The notes under the pieces were generated by a model that searched no databases, was not told the origin of the DNA, and saw only the letters and a list, made by a program, of their open reading frames with translations. DNA of 64,000 nt. Source: Burkholderia sp. Leaf177 (GTDB lineage Bacteria > Pseudomonadota > Gammaproteobacteria > Burkholderiales > Burkholderiaceae). Shown one piece after another: positions 8,489-16,685 of the stretch. Position 1 is the first letter of the stretch; each line of letters opens with the position of its first letter. The position numbers and the translations under genes were made by a program. Location: NCBI RefSeq assembly GCF_001424345.1, contig NZ_LMPF01000022.1, positions 413,245 to 477,244 on the forward strand, read 5' to 3'.

Positions 8489-9598
8489 CTACCGCTCGAA
8501 ATCGTTCGCTGCGATCTTGATCACGATGTCGTTCGGACGAACCAGCCTGTTCGATACCGCAGCGTAGAGCCGGCCGGGCCGCACGGCGCGAATCTGCGTG
8601 CGTGCCGTGGCCGGGTCGTCGGCGGTCGGATCCACGATTTCCGCGATGACATCGCCCGCGTTCACGTCCGTGCCGAGCGCAAACGGATAGACGATCACCC
8701 CGCCCACCGGCGTGCGCATCATCGAGATGGCTTCGTGCGGCGTTTTCTCGCCCGACCAAACCGCGTCGGGATTGAAGTTGCCTTCCACCACGCCCATGCG
8801 CGCAAGGTAGCGGAAGATTGCCTGCGCGTCCGCACGAGCGAGTTCATCAGATACATCGGCCGTGCCGCGCATCTCGATGGTGACGCTGACATTTCCCTGC
8901 GCCACAGGAAACTCCTCGCCGAACTTTTGCGCCAGATCGTGCCAGGGCTTGCTGCAGGTTCCATCGAAGAGAATGGGGGTATCCGTCACATGCACCAGCG
9001 CCGGATCGATCTCCGCAATCAACGGGTCGAGCATTGCCTCGCACCACGGCGCGACGACCATGCCCGCGATTGCAACCAGTTCGGAATGCGAATCGATGAC
9101 GAAATCCGCATCGATTGCCAGCTTGAGCAAGTTGTTCTGCAACGACTGAACCTCGGTCGCGGGACGCAGCGCTTCGAGCGTGTCTTTCAGCGCGGCACGA
9201 ATGACGTCCTTGTTCGTATCGATATCCGCGCCGAGCTTGCCTTCGACGCGCACCGCCAGGCCCGCGCTCAGATCAGGCCAGCCACGGTTGTAATTGCCGC
9301 CGCCATCGAGCGCTTCGCGGCCAATCTGATTGCCGAGCACGTTATCGGACAGCCCGATCGGATTGGCGAAAGGCACGATCACCAGTTCGCCCTTCATTTT
9401 TCCCGCCCGGTCGGCGGCCAGCGCGAGATCGAGCAAATGATGGCCAATCAGAAGGCCAGGCGTTTCGTTCGCGTGAAGTGCTGCCTGATAATACGCCTTG
9501 GGCCGCGCTCCGGCCTTCCCGACACGATGCACCTTGAGCGTTCGCTGCGTGCCGGGGCTTGAGGAAAGAAGAGAAACGTATTCGATCAGATGTGCCAC
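8489..9598 (-). CDS. Succinylglutamate desuccinylase/aspartoacylase-family zinc hydrolase
   Basis: 369 aa from a GTG start. AGAGGA lies 8 nt before GTG 9598, whereas the in-frame ATG at 9655 has no such site and overlaps the upstream MFS gene. Zinc motifs are visible: HANETPG (His and Glu ligands), then GNYNRGWPD and VIDSHSEL (second His). Such enzymes remove acyl groups from amino acids or related amides. It lies 43 bp downstream of the MFS transporter, so it probably acts on whatever that imports. The pair sits under one ATTTGATCAAAT site. The exact substrate is unknown. It ends convergent with, and 7 bp from, catR. Confidence 0.8.
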   Translation of the reverse strand: MAHLIEYVSLLSSSPGTQRTLKVHRVGKAGARPKAYYQAALHANETPGLLIGHHLLDLALAADRAGKMKGELVIVPFANPIGLSDNVLGNQIGREALDGGGNYNRGWPDLSAGLAVRVEGKLGADIDTNKDVIRAALKDTLEALRPATEVQSLQNNLLKLAIDADFVIDSHSELVAIAGMVVAPWCEAMLDPLIAEIDPALVHVTDTPILFDGTCSKPWHDLAQKFGEEFPVAQGNVSVTIEMRGTADVSDELARADAQAIFRYLARMGVVEGNFNPDAVWSGEKTPHEAISMMRTPVGGVIVYPFALGTDVNAGDVIAEIVDPTADDPATARTQIRAVRPGRLYAAVSNRLVRPNDIVIKIAANDFER

Positions 9599-9641
9599 AG
9601 AAATCCTCTTTAATGCTATTTTCTCTTTACTCGACGGCGCG

Positions 9642-10934
9642 TCATTTGACTTCACCGGTCGCCGGGGTTCTGAAGCTTACTTTCGCCGATGAACTAGCTT
9701 CTTTGCTCTCGCCCTCGAAGCGGGGATACCGGCCAAGCAGCAACAAGACTCCAGCGCCCGCTACGACAACCACCGCGTTGATGATCAAGACCGCTTCATA
9801 GCCATTCAGCGTGACGAGCAACTTGCTGAACGAGAATGGCCCGAGACCCGCGCCGACCGCAAAGCCGATGAACACGCCGCCGTAGATGGCGCTGTAGGCG
9901 CGCATGCCGAAATAACGCGATACCAGGTAGGCCAGTGCATCGTACTCCACGCCCGACGACGTCCCGACAATCAGGACCAGCAAAGATGCAATCCAGAAAC
10001 TGTTCACGCCGTGTGCCAGCAGCAGAAACGAAAGCGCGCACGGCAGCAACATGCCGAAGATCACAACCGGCGCCCAGATACGGTCGAGGAACCATCCCGT
10101 CAACAGCCGGCCGATCACAATCCCGATTCCGTACCACGAAGCAATGCTGACGGCATCGCTCATGCCGAAACCCGACTTGGTCCAGAAACGCTCGAGGTTC
10201 GGTGCAATGCCGGCAAGCGCTAGAGAGAGCAAAAAGAAGCTGCCGGTCAGGATCCAGAACGCCGGCGTTTTCACAGCCTGGATAAACGGCATGCCGGGAA
10301 CGTCGGCAATTTTTGTATCGACAGCACCAGCGTGAGCGGCCGGATCGATCTTCGGCTCGCGAAAGAACGCAATGGCAATCGGCAGCGTGATCACGAGCAG
10401 GAATGCACCGAGACACACGTAAGCGATACGCCAGCCGAACATCGAGATCATGTGGAACGCATACAGTTTGATCATCGCGCCGAAGATGCCTGTTCCCACC
10501 AGACAGATGCCGAGCGCCATGCCCCGGTGCTGCCTGAAATGCACCACTACGCTCTTGGTCCACGTCACTGGCAGCGTGCCTGCGCCCAAGACCGTGATGA
10601 CCGCATACGTGAGGTAGAACCGGACGATTGAACCGTTCGTGAACGCGAGCAGCATCCAGCCAATGGCAAGACCAACAACGGAGACCAGCACGATACGGCG
10701 CGGCCCGATCCTGTCCGCCAGCGTGCCAATATAGGGTCCCAGAAGGCTTGATCCGAAGAACAGGATCATGAAGGTCAGCATGACTTGCGAGTCGGCCCAG
10801 CCGAACGTCTTGGTGAGCGATGGCAGGAACACGCCCGCGCTGTATGACGCCATGGTTGTCATGCTGGTACCAATGCCGATGGTCGCGGCAACGATGATGC
10901 CCCACCCCGTTTTGAATTCACTTGCGCTTGACAT
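9642..10934 (-). CDS. MFS transporter
   Basis: 430 aa with about 12 hydrophobic segments. It starts GWGIIVAATIGIGTSM and carries the MFS loop signature GTLADRIGPRRIVL between helices 2 and 3. The two halves are separated by a loop near residue 210. It resembles the oxalate/formate-monocarboxylate group more than sugar porters, suggesting an organic acid. First gene of a two-gene leftward operon with the deacylase. The palindrome at 10992 lies about 58 bp upstream of the start, which links it to the GntR gene at 20.7 kb. Confidence 0.82.
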   Translation of the reverse strand: MSSASEFKTGWGIIVAATIGIGTSMTTMASYSAGVFLPSLTKTFGWADSQVMLTFMILFFGSSLLGPYIGTLADRIGPRRIVLVSVVGLAIGWMLLAFTNGSIVRFYLTYAVITVLGAGTLPVTWTKSVVVHFRQHRGMALGICLVGTGIFGAMIKLYAFHMISMFGWRIAYVCLGAFLLVITLPIAIAFFREPKIDPAAHAGAVDTKIADVPGMPFIQAVKTPAFWILTGSFFLLSLALAGIAPNLERFWTKSGFGMSDAVSIASWYGIGIVIGRLLTGWFLDRIWAPVVIFGMLLPCALSFLLLAHGVNSFWIASLLVLIVGTSSGVEYDALAYLVSRYFGMRAYSAIYGGVFIGFAVGAGLGPFSFSKLLVTLNGYEAVLIINAVVVVAGAGVLLLLGRYPRFEGESKEASSSAKVSFRTPATGEVK

Positions 10935-10991
10935 GACGTTTCCTTGGTCCCTGCATTCATGGCTGATGATGCGCCGCGTAGGCGTCGAATG

Positions 10992-11003
10992 ATTTGATCA
11001 AAT
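10992..11003. promoter_or_regulatory. ATTTGATCAAAT operator, copy 1 (upstream of MFS gene)
   Basis: Perfect 12-bp palindrome, followed after 8 bp by a half-similar TTTGATCGGATT. It lies in the 317-bp gap 10935-11251, which holds no gene. Identical to the copies at 13101, 13244 and 20513. Predicted binding site of the GntR/FCD regulator encoded at 20682. Confidence 0.7.
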
Positions 11004-11251
11004 TATTCTTTGATCGGATTCGATTTTTTGCGAGCAAAATTCCCGTGTCAAGCCAAAGGGCCGTTCAGCGCGAAAAAAATCCGGTACCGCATGTTCGGAG
11101 ACACCATTTCAATGATTCAAATTCGGCGCGCAGAGCCAAATTACTTTGGTTTCCTTAGCGTATTCACGGCTGGGTTCTGGCCGGATTAGATACCCGCCTT
11201 TTCGCCTGCGCAATCCGCGTAAAGCCCCTGCAATTCAAGTGCGCTTCGTCT

Positions 11252-12550
11252 TCACCGGCGCATTGCGTCCTGCACGATTCCGACCGGTAACAACAGCTGC
11301 GGGGCAAACCGTGCGAACCCGTGCGCCTTGATCGGCGAAGCGCTCGTAATTGGCATAGGCAGGATGGATGGATCGTTCTCAACGAGGAACCGGCCGAGCC
11401 GCGCGCCCATGGAAGTCGACATGGCAATGCCCCGGCCATTGCAACCGAGCGGAGCAAGCCAGCGATCATCGATACGAAAAAGTCGCGGCAGGAAATCCGG
11501 CGTCAGCGCGGCAGACCCACGCCAGATGTAGTCGAAACACACCGTCCCCAGTTGCGGAAAGATGCGCTCCATGCGACGCGCGAGCGAGCGCAGCAGTCGC
11601 GGCTTGGCAAGCCACTGCGAAACCGGCGCCATGCCGCCGGTCACAATGCGTCCGTCGGACGTGTAACGCAGCGCGAAAAGATTGTTTCGCGTGTCCGAAA
11701 GCGCCTCGTTGCCCGCAAGCACCTGCTTGCGAACGAGATCCGCGACCGGCTGCGTGGCCAGCTGGAACACCGTGAGCGGGACGATGCTTTTTCGGACCGC
11801 GGGCGTGAGGTCGTTATTGGCGCCTTGCATGGCGTTCGTGCATTGCAGGACCTGTTTCGTCGTCACCATGCCATGCCCTGTACGCAAACGACGGCGCTCG
11901 CCGTCAGCCACGACGGACTCCACGCGCGTGCCGGAAAAGATTCGGACTCCTTTCTCCGATGCCACCCGCGCAAGCTCGTTCGTGTACGCGAAGGGATTCA
12001 GGTGGCCACCGCTGGCATCGAACAATGCGCCGTGAAATTGCGCGCTGCCCACCCGTGCGCGCGTCTCTTGTGCGTTCAGCCACTGCGCCCGGCCGCCTGC
12101 GCGCTGCCAGTCTTCGACTCTTCCTGCAAGTGCTGGCGCAAGTTCCCGGGCGTGAGCGGGATTGAGCCAGCCGGACTGGATGGCATCGCACGAAAGACCA
12201 TGGCGCGCGATCAGATCGAAAACTGTCTGCGCGCCCTGTGCAACCATGGAAACCATGCGCTCGCCGTGCGTGTCGCCCATCAGGCGAAGAACATCGCGAG
12301 GACCGAGACGCGGCAAGCTCGGCACGATCAACCCGCCGTTCCTGCCGGACGCGCCCGCAGCCGGAGTGTCCGCTTCCAGCACGATCACGCGACGTCCAAG
12401 TTCGGCCAGCGTCAGCGCGCAACTCAAGCCCATGATGCCGGCGCCTATGATAGCGACATCGCAGTCGAGCTCTCCTTGTAATTCATCGAATGTCACTGCC
12501 GGCGCTGCCGCGACCGGCCAATAATTTACATCCAGCGCTTGCGTGTCCAT
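11252..12550 (-). CDS. FAD-dependent amine/amino-acid oxidoreductase (DAO family)
   Basis: 432 aa. The N-terminus carries the Rossmann motif DVAIIGAGIMGLSCALTLAE followed by VIVLEAD. Later come GASGRNGGLI, a substrate-domain segment and the C-terminal GCNGRGIAMS, as in glycine/sarcosine-oxidase-like proteins. It would oxidise a secondary or primary amine. It lies 6 bp downstream of the DUF3830 gene in a two-gene leftward operon whose upstream region carries the regulon palindrome. With a deacylase and an aminotransferase also in the island, a nitrogen-containing substrate is likely, but this is inference. Confidence 0.8.
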   Translation of the reverse strand: MDTQALDVNYWPVAAAPAVTFDELQGELDCDVAIIGAGIMGLSCALTLAELGRRVIVLEADTPAAGASGRNGGLIVPSLPRLGPRDVLRLMGDTHGERMVSMVAQGAQTVFDLIARHGLSCDAIQSGWLNPAHARELAPALAGRVEDWQRAGGRAQWLNAQETRARVGSAQFHGALFDASGGHLNPFAYTNELARVASEKGVRIFSGTRVESVVADGERRRLRTGHGMVTTKQVLQCTNAMQGANNDLTPAVRKSIVPLTVFQLATQPVADLVRKQVLAGNEALSDTRNNLFALRYTSDGRIVTGGMAPVSQWLAKPRLLRSLARRMERIFPQLGTVCFDYIWRGSAALTPDFLPRLFRIDDRWLAPLGCNGRGIAMSTSMGARLGRFLVENDPSILPMPITSASPIKAHGFARFAPQLLLPVGIVQDAMRR

Positions 12551-12556
12551 GCCGAA

Positions 12557-13042
12557 TCATTCGCCCCGCGCGAGACGCAGCGTGCATGCGCCGCTTTTTC
12601 GAATGGCTCCGCACGCGCGCGCGAGTTCAGGGACATCGGCTGGATCGGCTCGGGCAATCACACTGCCTGCCAGCCAGCCGATCGGAAACAACATGCGTCC
12701 GCCGGGTGCGTAGAAAAAGCCCAGGTCGAACACGGGATTCGGATTGCCGCCCCACATCTTTGCGGGCACGTAGGCGAGCACGAGATCTCCGGCCTGTGGC
12801 GTGACGGTCGCGTTCTCCGGCGCCAGCGGCCGCGAATTGCGCTCGGCGCCGATCATCGCCGATGGAATCGGGCACGAAATCTCAGGGCCTGTCCACATGG
12901 CATGGATGGCCGGCATCTCGCGCGGCTGGGCGAGCAAGTCCCACAGAAAGCTCGTGCCTTCCGGCGCCGCTTGTTCCAGCAAGCCGAACCGGATTGCCAG
13001 GCCGCTGCCCGATTCTGAAACCACCACGCTTTTGCTGCTCAT
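12557..13042 (-). CDS. DUF3830 (cyclophilin-like fold) protein
   Basis: 161 aa. It has the family pattern AAPEGTSFLWDLL, then AIHAMWTGPEI, then GDLVLAYVP and near the C-terminal third GWLAGSVIA. DUF3830 proteins have a cyclophilin-like barrel and occur beside amidase, hydantoinase and amine-oxidase genes; no reaction has been established that I know of. First gene of the operon with the DAO enzyme. The palindrome at 13101 lies about 60 bp upstream of its ATG. Confidence 0.68.
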   Translation of the reverse strand: MSSKSVVVSESGSGLAIRFGLLEQAAPEGTSFLWDLLAQPREMPAIHAMWTGPEISCPIPSAMIGAERNSRPLAPENATVTPQAGDLVLAYVPAKMWGGNPNPVFDLGFFYAPGGRMLFPIGWLAGSVIARADPADVPELARACGAIRKSGACTLRLARGE

Positions 13043-13100
13043 CGATCATTTCTCCAGGGTCCGTCGTCTGGCGCGTTCAATGTCGCACCGGCCAAAAATA

Positions 13101-13112
13101 ATTTGATCAAAT
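13101..13112. promoter_or_regulatory. ATTTGATCAAAT operator, copy 2 (upstream of DUF3830-DAO operon)
   Basis: Identical 12-bp palindrome in the 274-bp divergent gap 13043-13316, on the side of the leftward operon. Flanking AATA on the left resembles copies 3 and 4. Confidence 0.7.
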
Positions 13113-13243
13113 CATATCCCACCGATTTTTGCGATGGCAAGGATTAGTTTCCTGAGGGCTCAATTAGACGGTTAGCTGTGGATTGAGCCCGAAAAAACTT
13201 GACACCGACTTATCGTCAGAAAACACTAGCGCACCTCGTGATA

Positions 13244-13255
13244 ATTTGATCAAAT
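13244..13255. promoter_or_regulatory. ATTTGATCAAAT operator, copy 3 (upstream of hydrolase operon)
   Basis: Identical palindrome in the same divergent gap, 62 bp upstream of the rightward operon's first ATG. The extended match with copy 4 is ATAATTTGATCAAAT (here 13241-13255). Two separate copies in one gap suggest each promoter has its own site. Confidence 0.72.
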
Positions 13256-13316
13256 TTGGATGCGACGCCGAAACCCGAGCTGAATCATCCGCCGTTCCAG
13301 GAAAGGAGTTCTAGCA

Positions 13317-13946
13317 ATGCTTTTATCGCCAGGCATGTCGGTGCCTGATTTTCCGATTGTTATCGGCGGGTCGTCGCGCCAGTTTCACGATTGGATGGGC
13401 GAAGGCTGGGCGCTGGTTGTCGCGCTCAAAGCCATGTCGCCAACCTGCAGCACGGAAGTTGCCGCGCTCGACGCGCTCGTGCCGTCGTTCGCGGGTTGCA
13501 ATACGAAAGTGCTCGGCGTGACCGCTGATGCGCCTGCGCTGATCCAGGCGTGGCTTGGCGATTTGAGCGAAGTTCTGGGATGCGTGCCGAGTTTCGACCT
13601 GGCAACGGACGCTTCGCCTGCAGCGTCCACGGCGCTGGGTTTCGTCGATGAAACCGCGCTCAACACCTTGCATCGCACGGCGCTTATTGTCTCGCCCGAG
13701 AAAAAGATCGTGGCGACGGTGACGTATCCCGTGACGAACGGGCGCAACTTTCCGGAACTGCTGCGTGTATTGCGGGCGGCACAACTGACCGCAGCGAAGC
13801 GCGTCGCGACGCCGGCGGCATGGAGCGACGGAGAACCCGTCATGCTGCCTCCGTCGCTTTCACAAGCCGACGCCGAGCGGCTTTATCCGGCAGGCGTCAG
13901 GGTGTTACGCCCCTACTTGCGCATGGTCGCGCAGCCGCTGCCCTAA
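13317..13946 (+). CDS. Peroxiredoxin-like (1-Cys/AhpC-TSA fold) protein
   Basis: 209 aa with the Prx6-like layout: MSVPDFPIVIGG start, then KAMSPTCSTEVAALDAL. The catalytic loop of known 1-Cys peroxiredoxins (PVCTTE) appears here as PTCSTE, so the peroxidatic Cys is kept. Later come VLGVTAD and HRTALIVSPEKKIVAT, all typical. AAGGAG precedes the ATG. It leads the operon with the alpha/beta hydrolase, SDR and dienelactone-hydrolase fusion. A peroxidase protecting against H2O2 from the nearby FAD oxidase is a sensible guess; a non-redox role is possible. Confidence 0.72.
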   Translation: MLLSPGMSVPDFPIVIGGSSRQFHDWMGEGWALVVALKAMSPTCSTEVAALDALVPSFAGCNTKVLGVTADAPALIQAWLGDLSEVLGCVPSFDLATDASPAASTALGFVDETALNTLHRTALIVSPEKKIVATVTYPVTNGRNFPELLRVLRAAQLTAAKRVATPAAWSDGEPVMLPPSLSQADAERLYPAGVRVLRPYLRMVAQPLP

Positions 13947-13971
13947 CCGCCTAACTTGCAGGATCGAACCA

Positions 13972-15951
13972 ATGACTGGAGTCAAGCGTTTCGAAGTCGT
14001 CTCCCGAGAGACTGTCTTCAACGGCATGGCGTTTGGAGAAAACGGCAGCGTAGGCGCATACGAGTTGCTTTCGGGCCGCGCGCATTGCGAGATCGATCCG
14101 GCGCACGCGCTGAACGAAGGTATCGTTAATCTTGCGAATGCGCCTCGCTCGGCCAGCGGCCTGGTTGAATACGGCGTCGATTTTCATATCTACAAGCCAG
14201 TCGAGCTTGCGCGCGGCAACGGCTGGATGTTTTACGAGTTCCTCAATCGCGGGACTCAACGCGGTATTGTGCGTATCAACAATGCGCCGGTCGTGGCGTT
14301 GCCGAAGCAGCCTGAAGATATCGGCAATGGCTTTCTCATGCATCAGGGATTTTCGATTGTCTGGACCGCGTGGCAAGGCAACGTGGAACCGGGCGGCGGA
14401 CGCATGCTCGCGCAATTTCCAGTAGCTACGCGAAATGGCGAGCCGGACGGCAAGCCGATCATCGGCACGGGATGGGAAGAATTTGTGCTCGACGCGACCG
14501 ACTCCATTCGTGGCGCGCAACTGAAGGAACTCGACGATACACACGTACTGCTTACATTGTCGTATCCAGCGGCGAGCCTCGATCCCACAACCGCAACGCT
14601 GACCGCGCGCCAGCACGAGCGCGATCCGCGCGCGATGCCGCCGGGAATCGCATGGCATTTCGTCGATGAAAACACGATTTGCGTCGAGCGTTCGCCGGAG
14701 TGCACGCTGGATCGCGGCGCGATCTTCGAATTCATCTATCGGGCGCGTGATCCGGTCGTGATGGGACTCGGCTACGCCAGCGTGCGTGACGTGATGGACT
14801 TTCTCAAGCACGAGACCACTGATACCCACGGCAATCCCAATCCTCTGGGCACGCTGCCCGGCATTCCGCCAAGCCGGGCGCTCGGCTTCGGTTTGTCCCA
14901 AAGCGGCCGGGTGCTGCGCGATTTTCTGTATGAAGGCTTCAACGAAAGCACGTTGCACCGGCAGGTATTCGACGCGGTCGTGCCGATCATCGCAGGCTCG
15001 CGTCGTGCGTGGATCAATGCGCCCTTCTCGCAACCGGGCCGATATTCGCGCCAGCACGAAGACCATTCGTACCCCGGCGATCAGTTCCCGTTTGCTTATG
15101 CCACGCTCGCAGATCCCGTCAGCGGACGCACCGCGGGCATTCTCCAACGCGCGCGGGCGTCGAACACAGCGCCCAAGGTCATGCACATGGATACCGATTC
15201 GGAAGTCTGGTCGGCGCGCGCGTCATTGGTCGCCACCGACTGCGAAGGCCGCGACCTTCCCGACGATCCCGACGTGCGCCTCTATCTGACAAGCGGTATT
15301 GCGCACGGCGACTATCCGCTGCCAAGCGCCCCTGTGACGCTGCACGCGACCAATCCGCTGACCTACGGCGCGACGCTACGTGCGCTTTTCGTGGCGATGG
15401 TGGATTGGGTCGATCGCGGTATTGAACCGCCGCCGAGTGTGTTTCCATCGCACAAGGAAGGCACATGGTGGACGCTCGACGCCTTTACCGAGCATTTTGA
15501 AAAGACAACCGGCCTTGCAAGTCCGGGTGTCATGAACGAACTGCGGTTGCTCGATCACACACAGGTACCGCCGCTCGAAGGCGCGCTTTATCCGGCGTTC
15601 GTGCCCGCCGTGGATACAGACGGAAACGGCAGCGCGGGCATACGCCAGCCTTTCGTTCAGGCACCGCTCGGCACGCACGCGGGCTGGGCGCCGCGAGCGC
15701 CGGGCTTTGCGAAAGGCGCGCTCTACAGCGTGTACGGCTCGTATATTCCGTTTGTAGCCGATGACCCAATGCGTGCATCAGGTGACCTCCGGCCGTCGCT
15801 CGCCGCACGATACGCTTCCCGCGACGAATGGAAAGCGCGGCTCCTTGCATCGGCGCAAAGTCTCGTGGATGCCCGGTTAATGCTCGCTTCAGACCTCGAA
15901 CAACTGCGCCGCGAACTCGATATCTCAACCGATCCATTTCATATCCTATGA
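13972..15951 (+). CDS. Large alpha/beta hydrolase-domain protein (PF20091-like)
   Basis: 659 aa, much longer than ordinary alpha/beta hydrolases. The N-terminal ~250 residues are beta-rich (FEVVSRETVFNGMAFGENG, YEFLNRGTQRG). The catalytic domain carries the nucleophile elbow GFGLSQSGRVLRDF near residue 307 and later acid/His segments (HMDTDSEVW, SSGIAHGDYP-like). This pattern fits the alpha/beta hydrolase domain family PF20091. It has no signal peptide, so it is probably cytoplasmic. Its stop overlaps the SDR start (ATGA), so the two are coupled. Substrate unknown; ester or lactone opening fits the neighbours. Confidence 0.72.
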   Translation: MTGVKRFEVVSRETVFNGMAFGENGSVGAYELLSGRAHCEIDPAHALNEGIVNLANAPRSASGLVEYGVDFHIYKPVELARGNGWMFYEFLNRGTQRGIVRINNAPVVALPKQPEDIGNGFLMHQGFSIVWTAWQGNVEPGGGRMLAQFPVATRNGEPDGKPIIGTGWEEFVLDATDSIRGAQLKELDDTHVLLTLSYPAASLDPTTATLTARQHERDPRAMPPGIAWHFVDENTICVERSPECTLDRGAIFEFIYRARDPVVMGLGYASVRDVMDFLKHETTDTHGNPNPLGTLPGIPPSRALGFGLSQSGRVLRDFLYEGFNESTLHRQVFDAVVPIIAGSRRAWINAPFSQPGRYSRQHEDHSYPGDQFPFAYATLADPVSGRTAGILQRARASNTAPKVMHMDTDSEVWSARASLVATDCEGRDLPDDPDVRLYLTSGIAHGDYPLPSAPVTLHATNPLTYGATLRALFVAMVDWVDRGIEPPPSVFPSHKEGTWWTLDAFTEHFEKTTGLASPGVMNELRLLDHTQVPPLEGALYPAFVPAVDTDGNGSAGIRQPFVQAPLGTHAGWAPRAPGFAKGALYSVYGSYIPFVADDPMRASGDLRPSLAARYASRDEWKARLLASAQSLVDARLMLASDLEQLRRELDISTDPFHIL

Positions 15952-16685
15952 CCATGAAGCCGCACGACTGGAGCAGCACCATAGCGCTTGTCACGGGCGC
16001 GAATGGCGGGCTGGGCACCGCGTTTATCGACGAATTGCTGCGCCTCGGAGTCCAAAAAATCTACGCGGCGAGTCGCAGCGCAACGATCTCGCATGCCGAT
16101 GAACGTGTGGTGCCGATCACACTGGACGTGACCGATCCCGCTCTGGTCGCCGCTGCGGCGCGTGCTGCCTCGGACGTCACGTTGCTGATCAACAACGCGG
16201 GACTCAACACGCAGTCGGGAGCATTCGCACCGGATTGTGCCGATGCCGCCTGGCGCGAGATGGAAGTCAATTACTTCGGTATCCTTTCCATGGCGCGGGC
16301 GTTCGCGCCCGGTCTTATCGAACATCAGGGCGCGATGATCAATGTGCTATCAATACTTGCACGCATTGCGCTTGCGCCCATGGCTACACTGTGCGCGTCC
16401 AAAGCGGCCGCGCTGCGCCTGACCGAAAGCCTTCGTGCCGAACTCGGCGCGAAAGGCGTGCGTGTGTTGGCGCTGCTGCCGGGCGCAATCGATACCGCCA
16501 TGAGCCGCCATTATCCCGGCGAAAAGCTCGCGCCGGCTGAGGTGGTGAAAGCCGCCTTCGAAGGTCTAGTGAAAGACGAAAGCGAGGTCTATGTGGGCGA
16601 TATGGCCCAGGGCGTAGCCGCTGCGCTCGCTACGAACCGCGCCGACGTGCAGGCTCAGTTCCTCGCCGCGGCAACCGCAACATGA
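15948..16685 (+). CDS. Short-chain dehydrogenase/reductase lacking the catalytic tyrosine
   Basis: 245 aa with the cofactor motif TGANGGLGTAF (residues 17-27) and NNAG (82-85). The active-site region keeps Ser135 (NVLS), but where the YxxxK motif should be the sequence reads LCASK. Lys152 is present and Leu148 replaces the Tyr. Start at ATG 15948, overlapping the hydrolase stop; an upstream in-frame extension lies inside the hydrolase gene. Its stop in turn overlaps the next gene. Without Tyr it may be a non-redox binding protein or use another acid. No frameshift is visible. Confidence 0.78.
   Translation: MTMKPHDWSSTIALVTGANGGLGTAFIDELLRLGVQKIYAASRSATISHADERVVPITLDVTDPALVAAAARAASDVTLLINNAGLNTQSGAFAPDCADAAWREMEVNYFGILSMARAFAPGLIEHQGAMINVLSILARIALAPMATLCASKAAALRLTESLRAELGAKGVRVLALLPGAIDTAMSRHYPGEKLAPAEVVKAAFEGLVKDESEVYVGDMAQGVAAALATNRADVQAQFLAAATAT

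Noticed and set aside
11321-12481. 386-codon frame antisense to the FAD oxidoreductase
   Set aside because: Arg/His/Ala-rich shadow with no recognisable domain.
13951-15186. 411-codon open frame antisense to the large alpha/beta hydrolase
   Set aside because: Long only because GC-rich codons rarely give stops in this frame. Composition is Arg/Ala/His-rich with no family resemblance, and the sense gene is clear.
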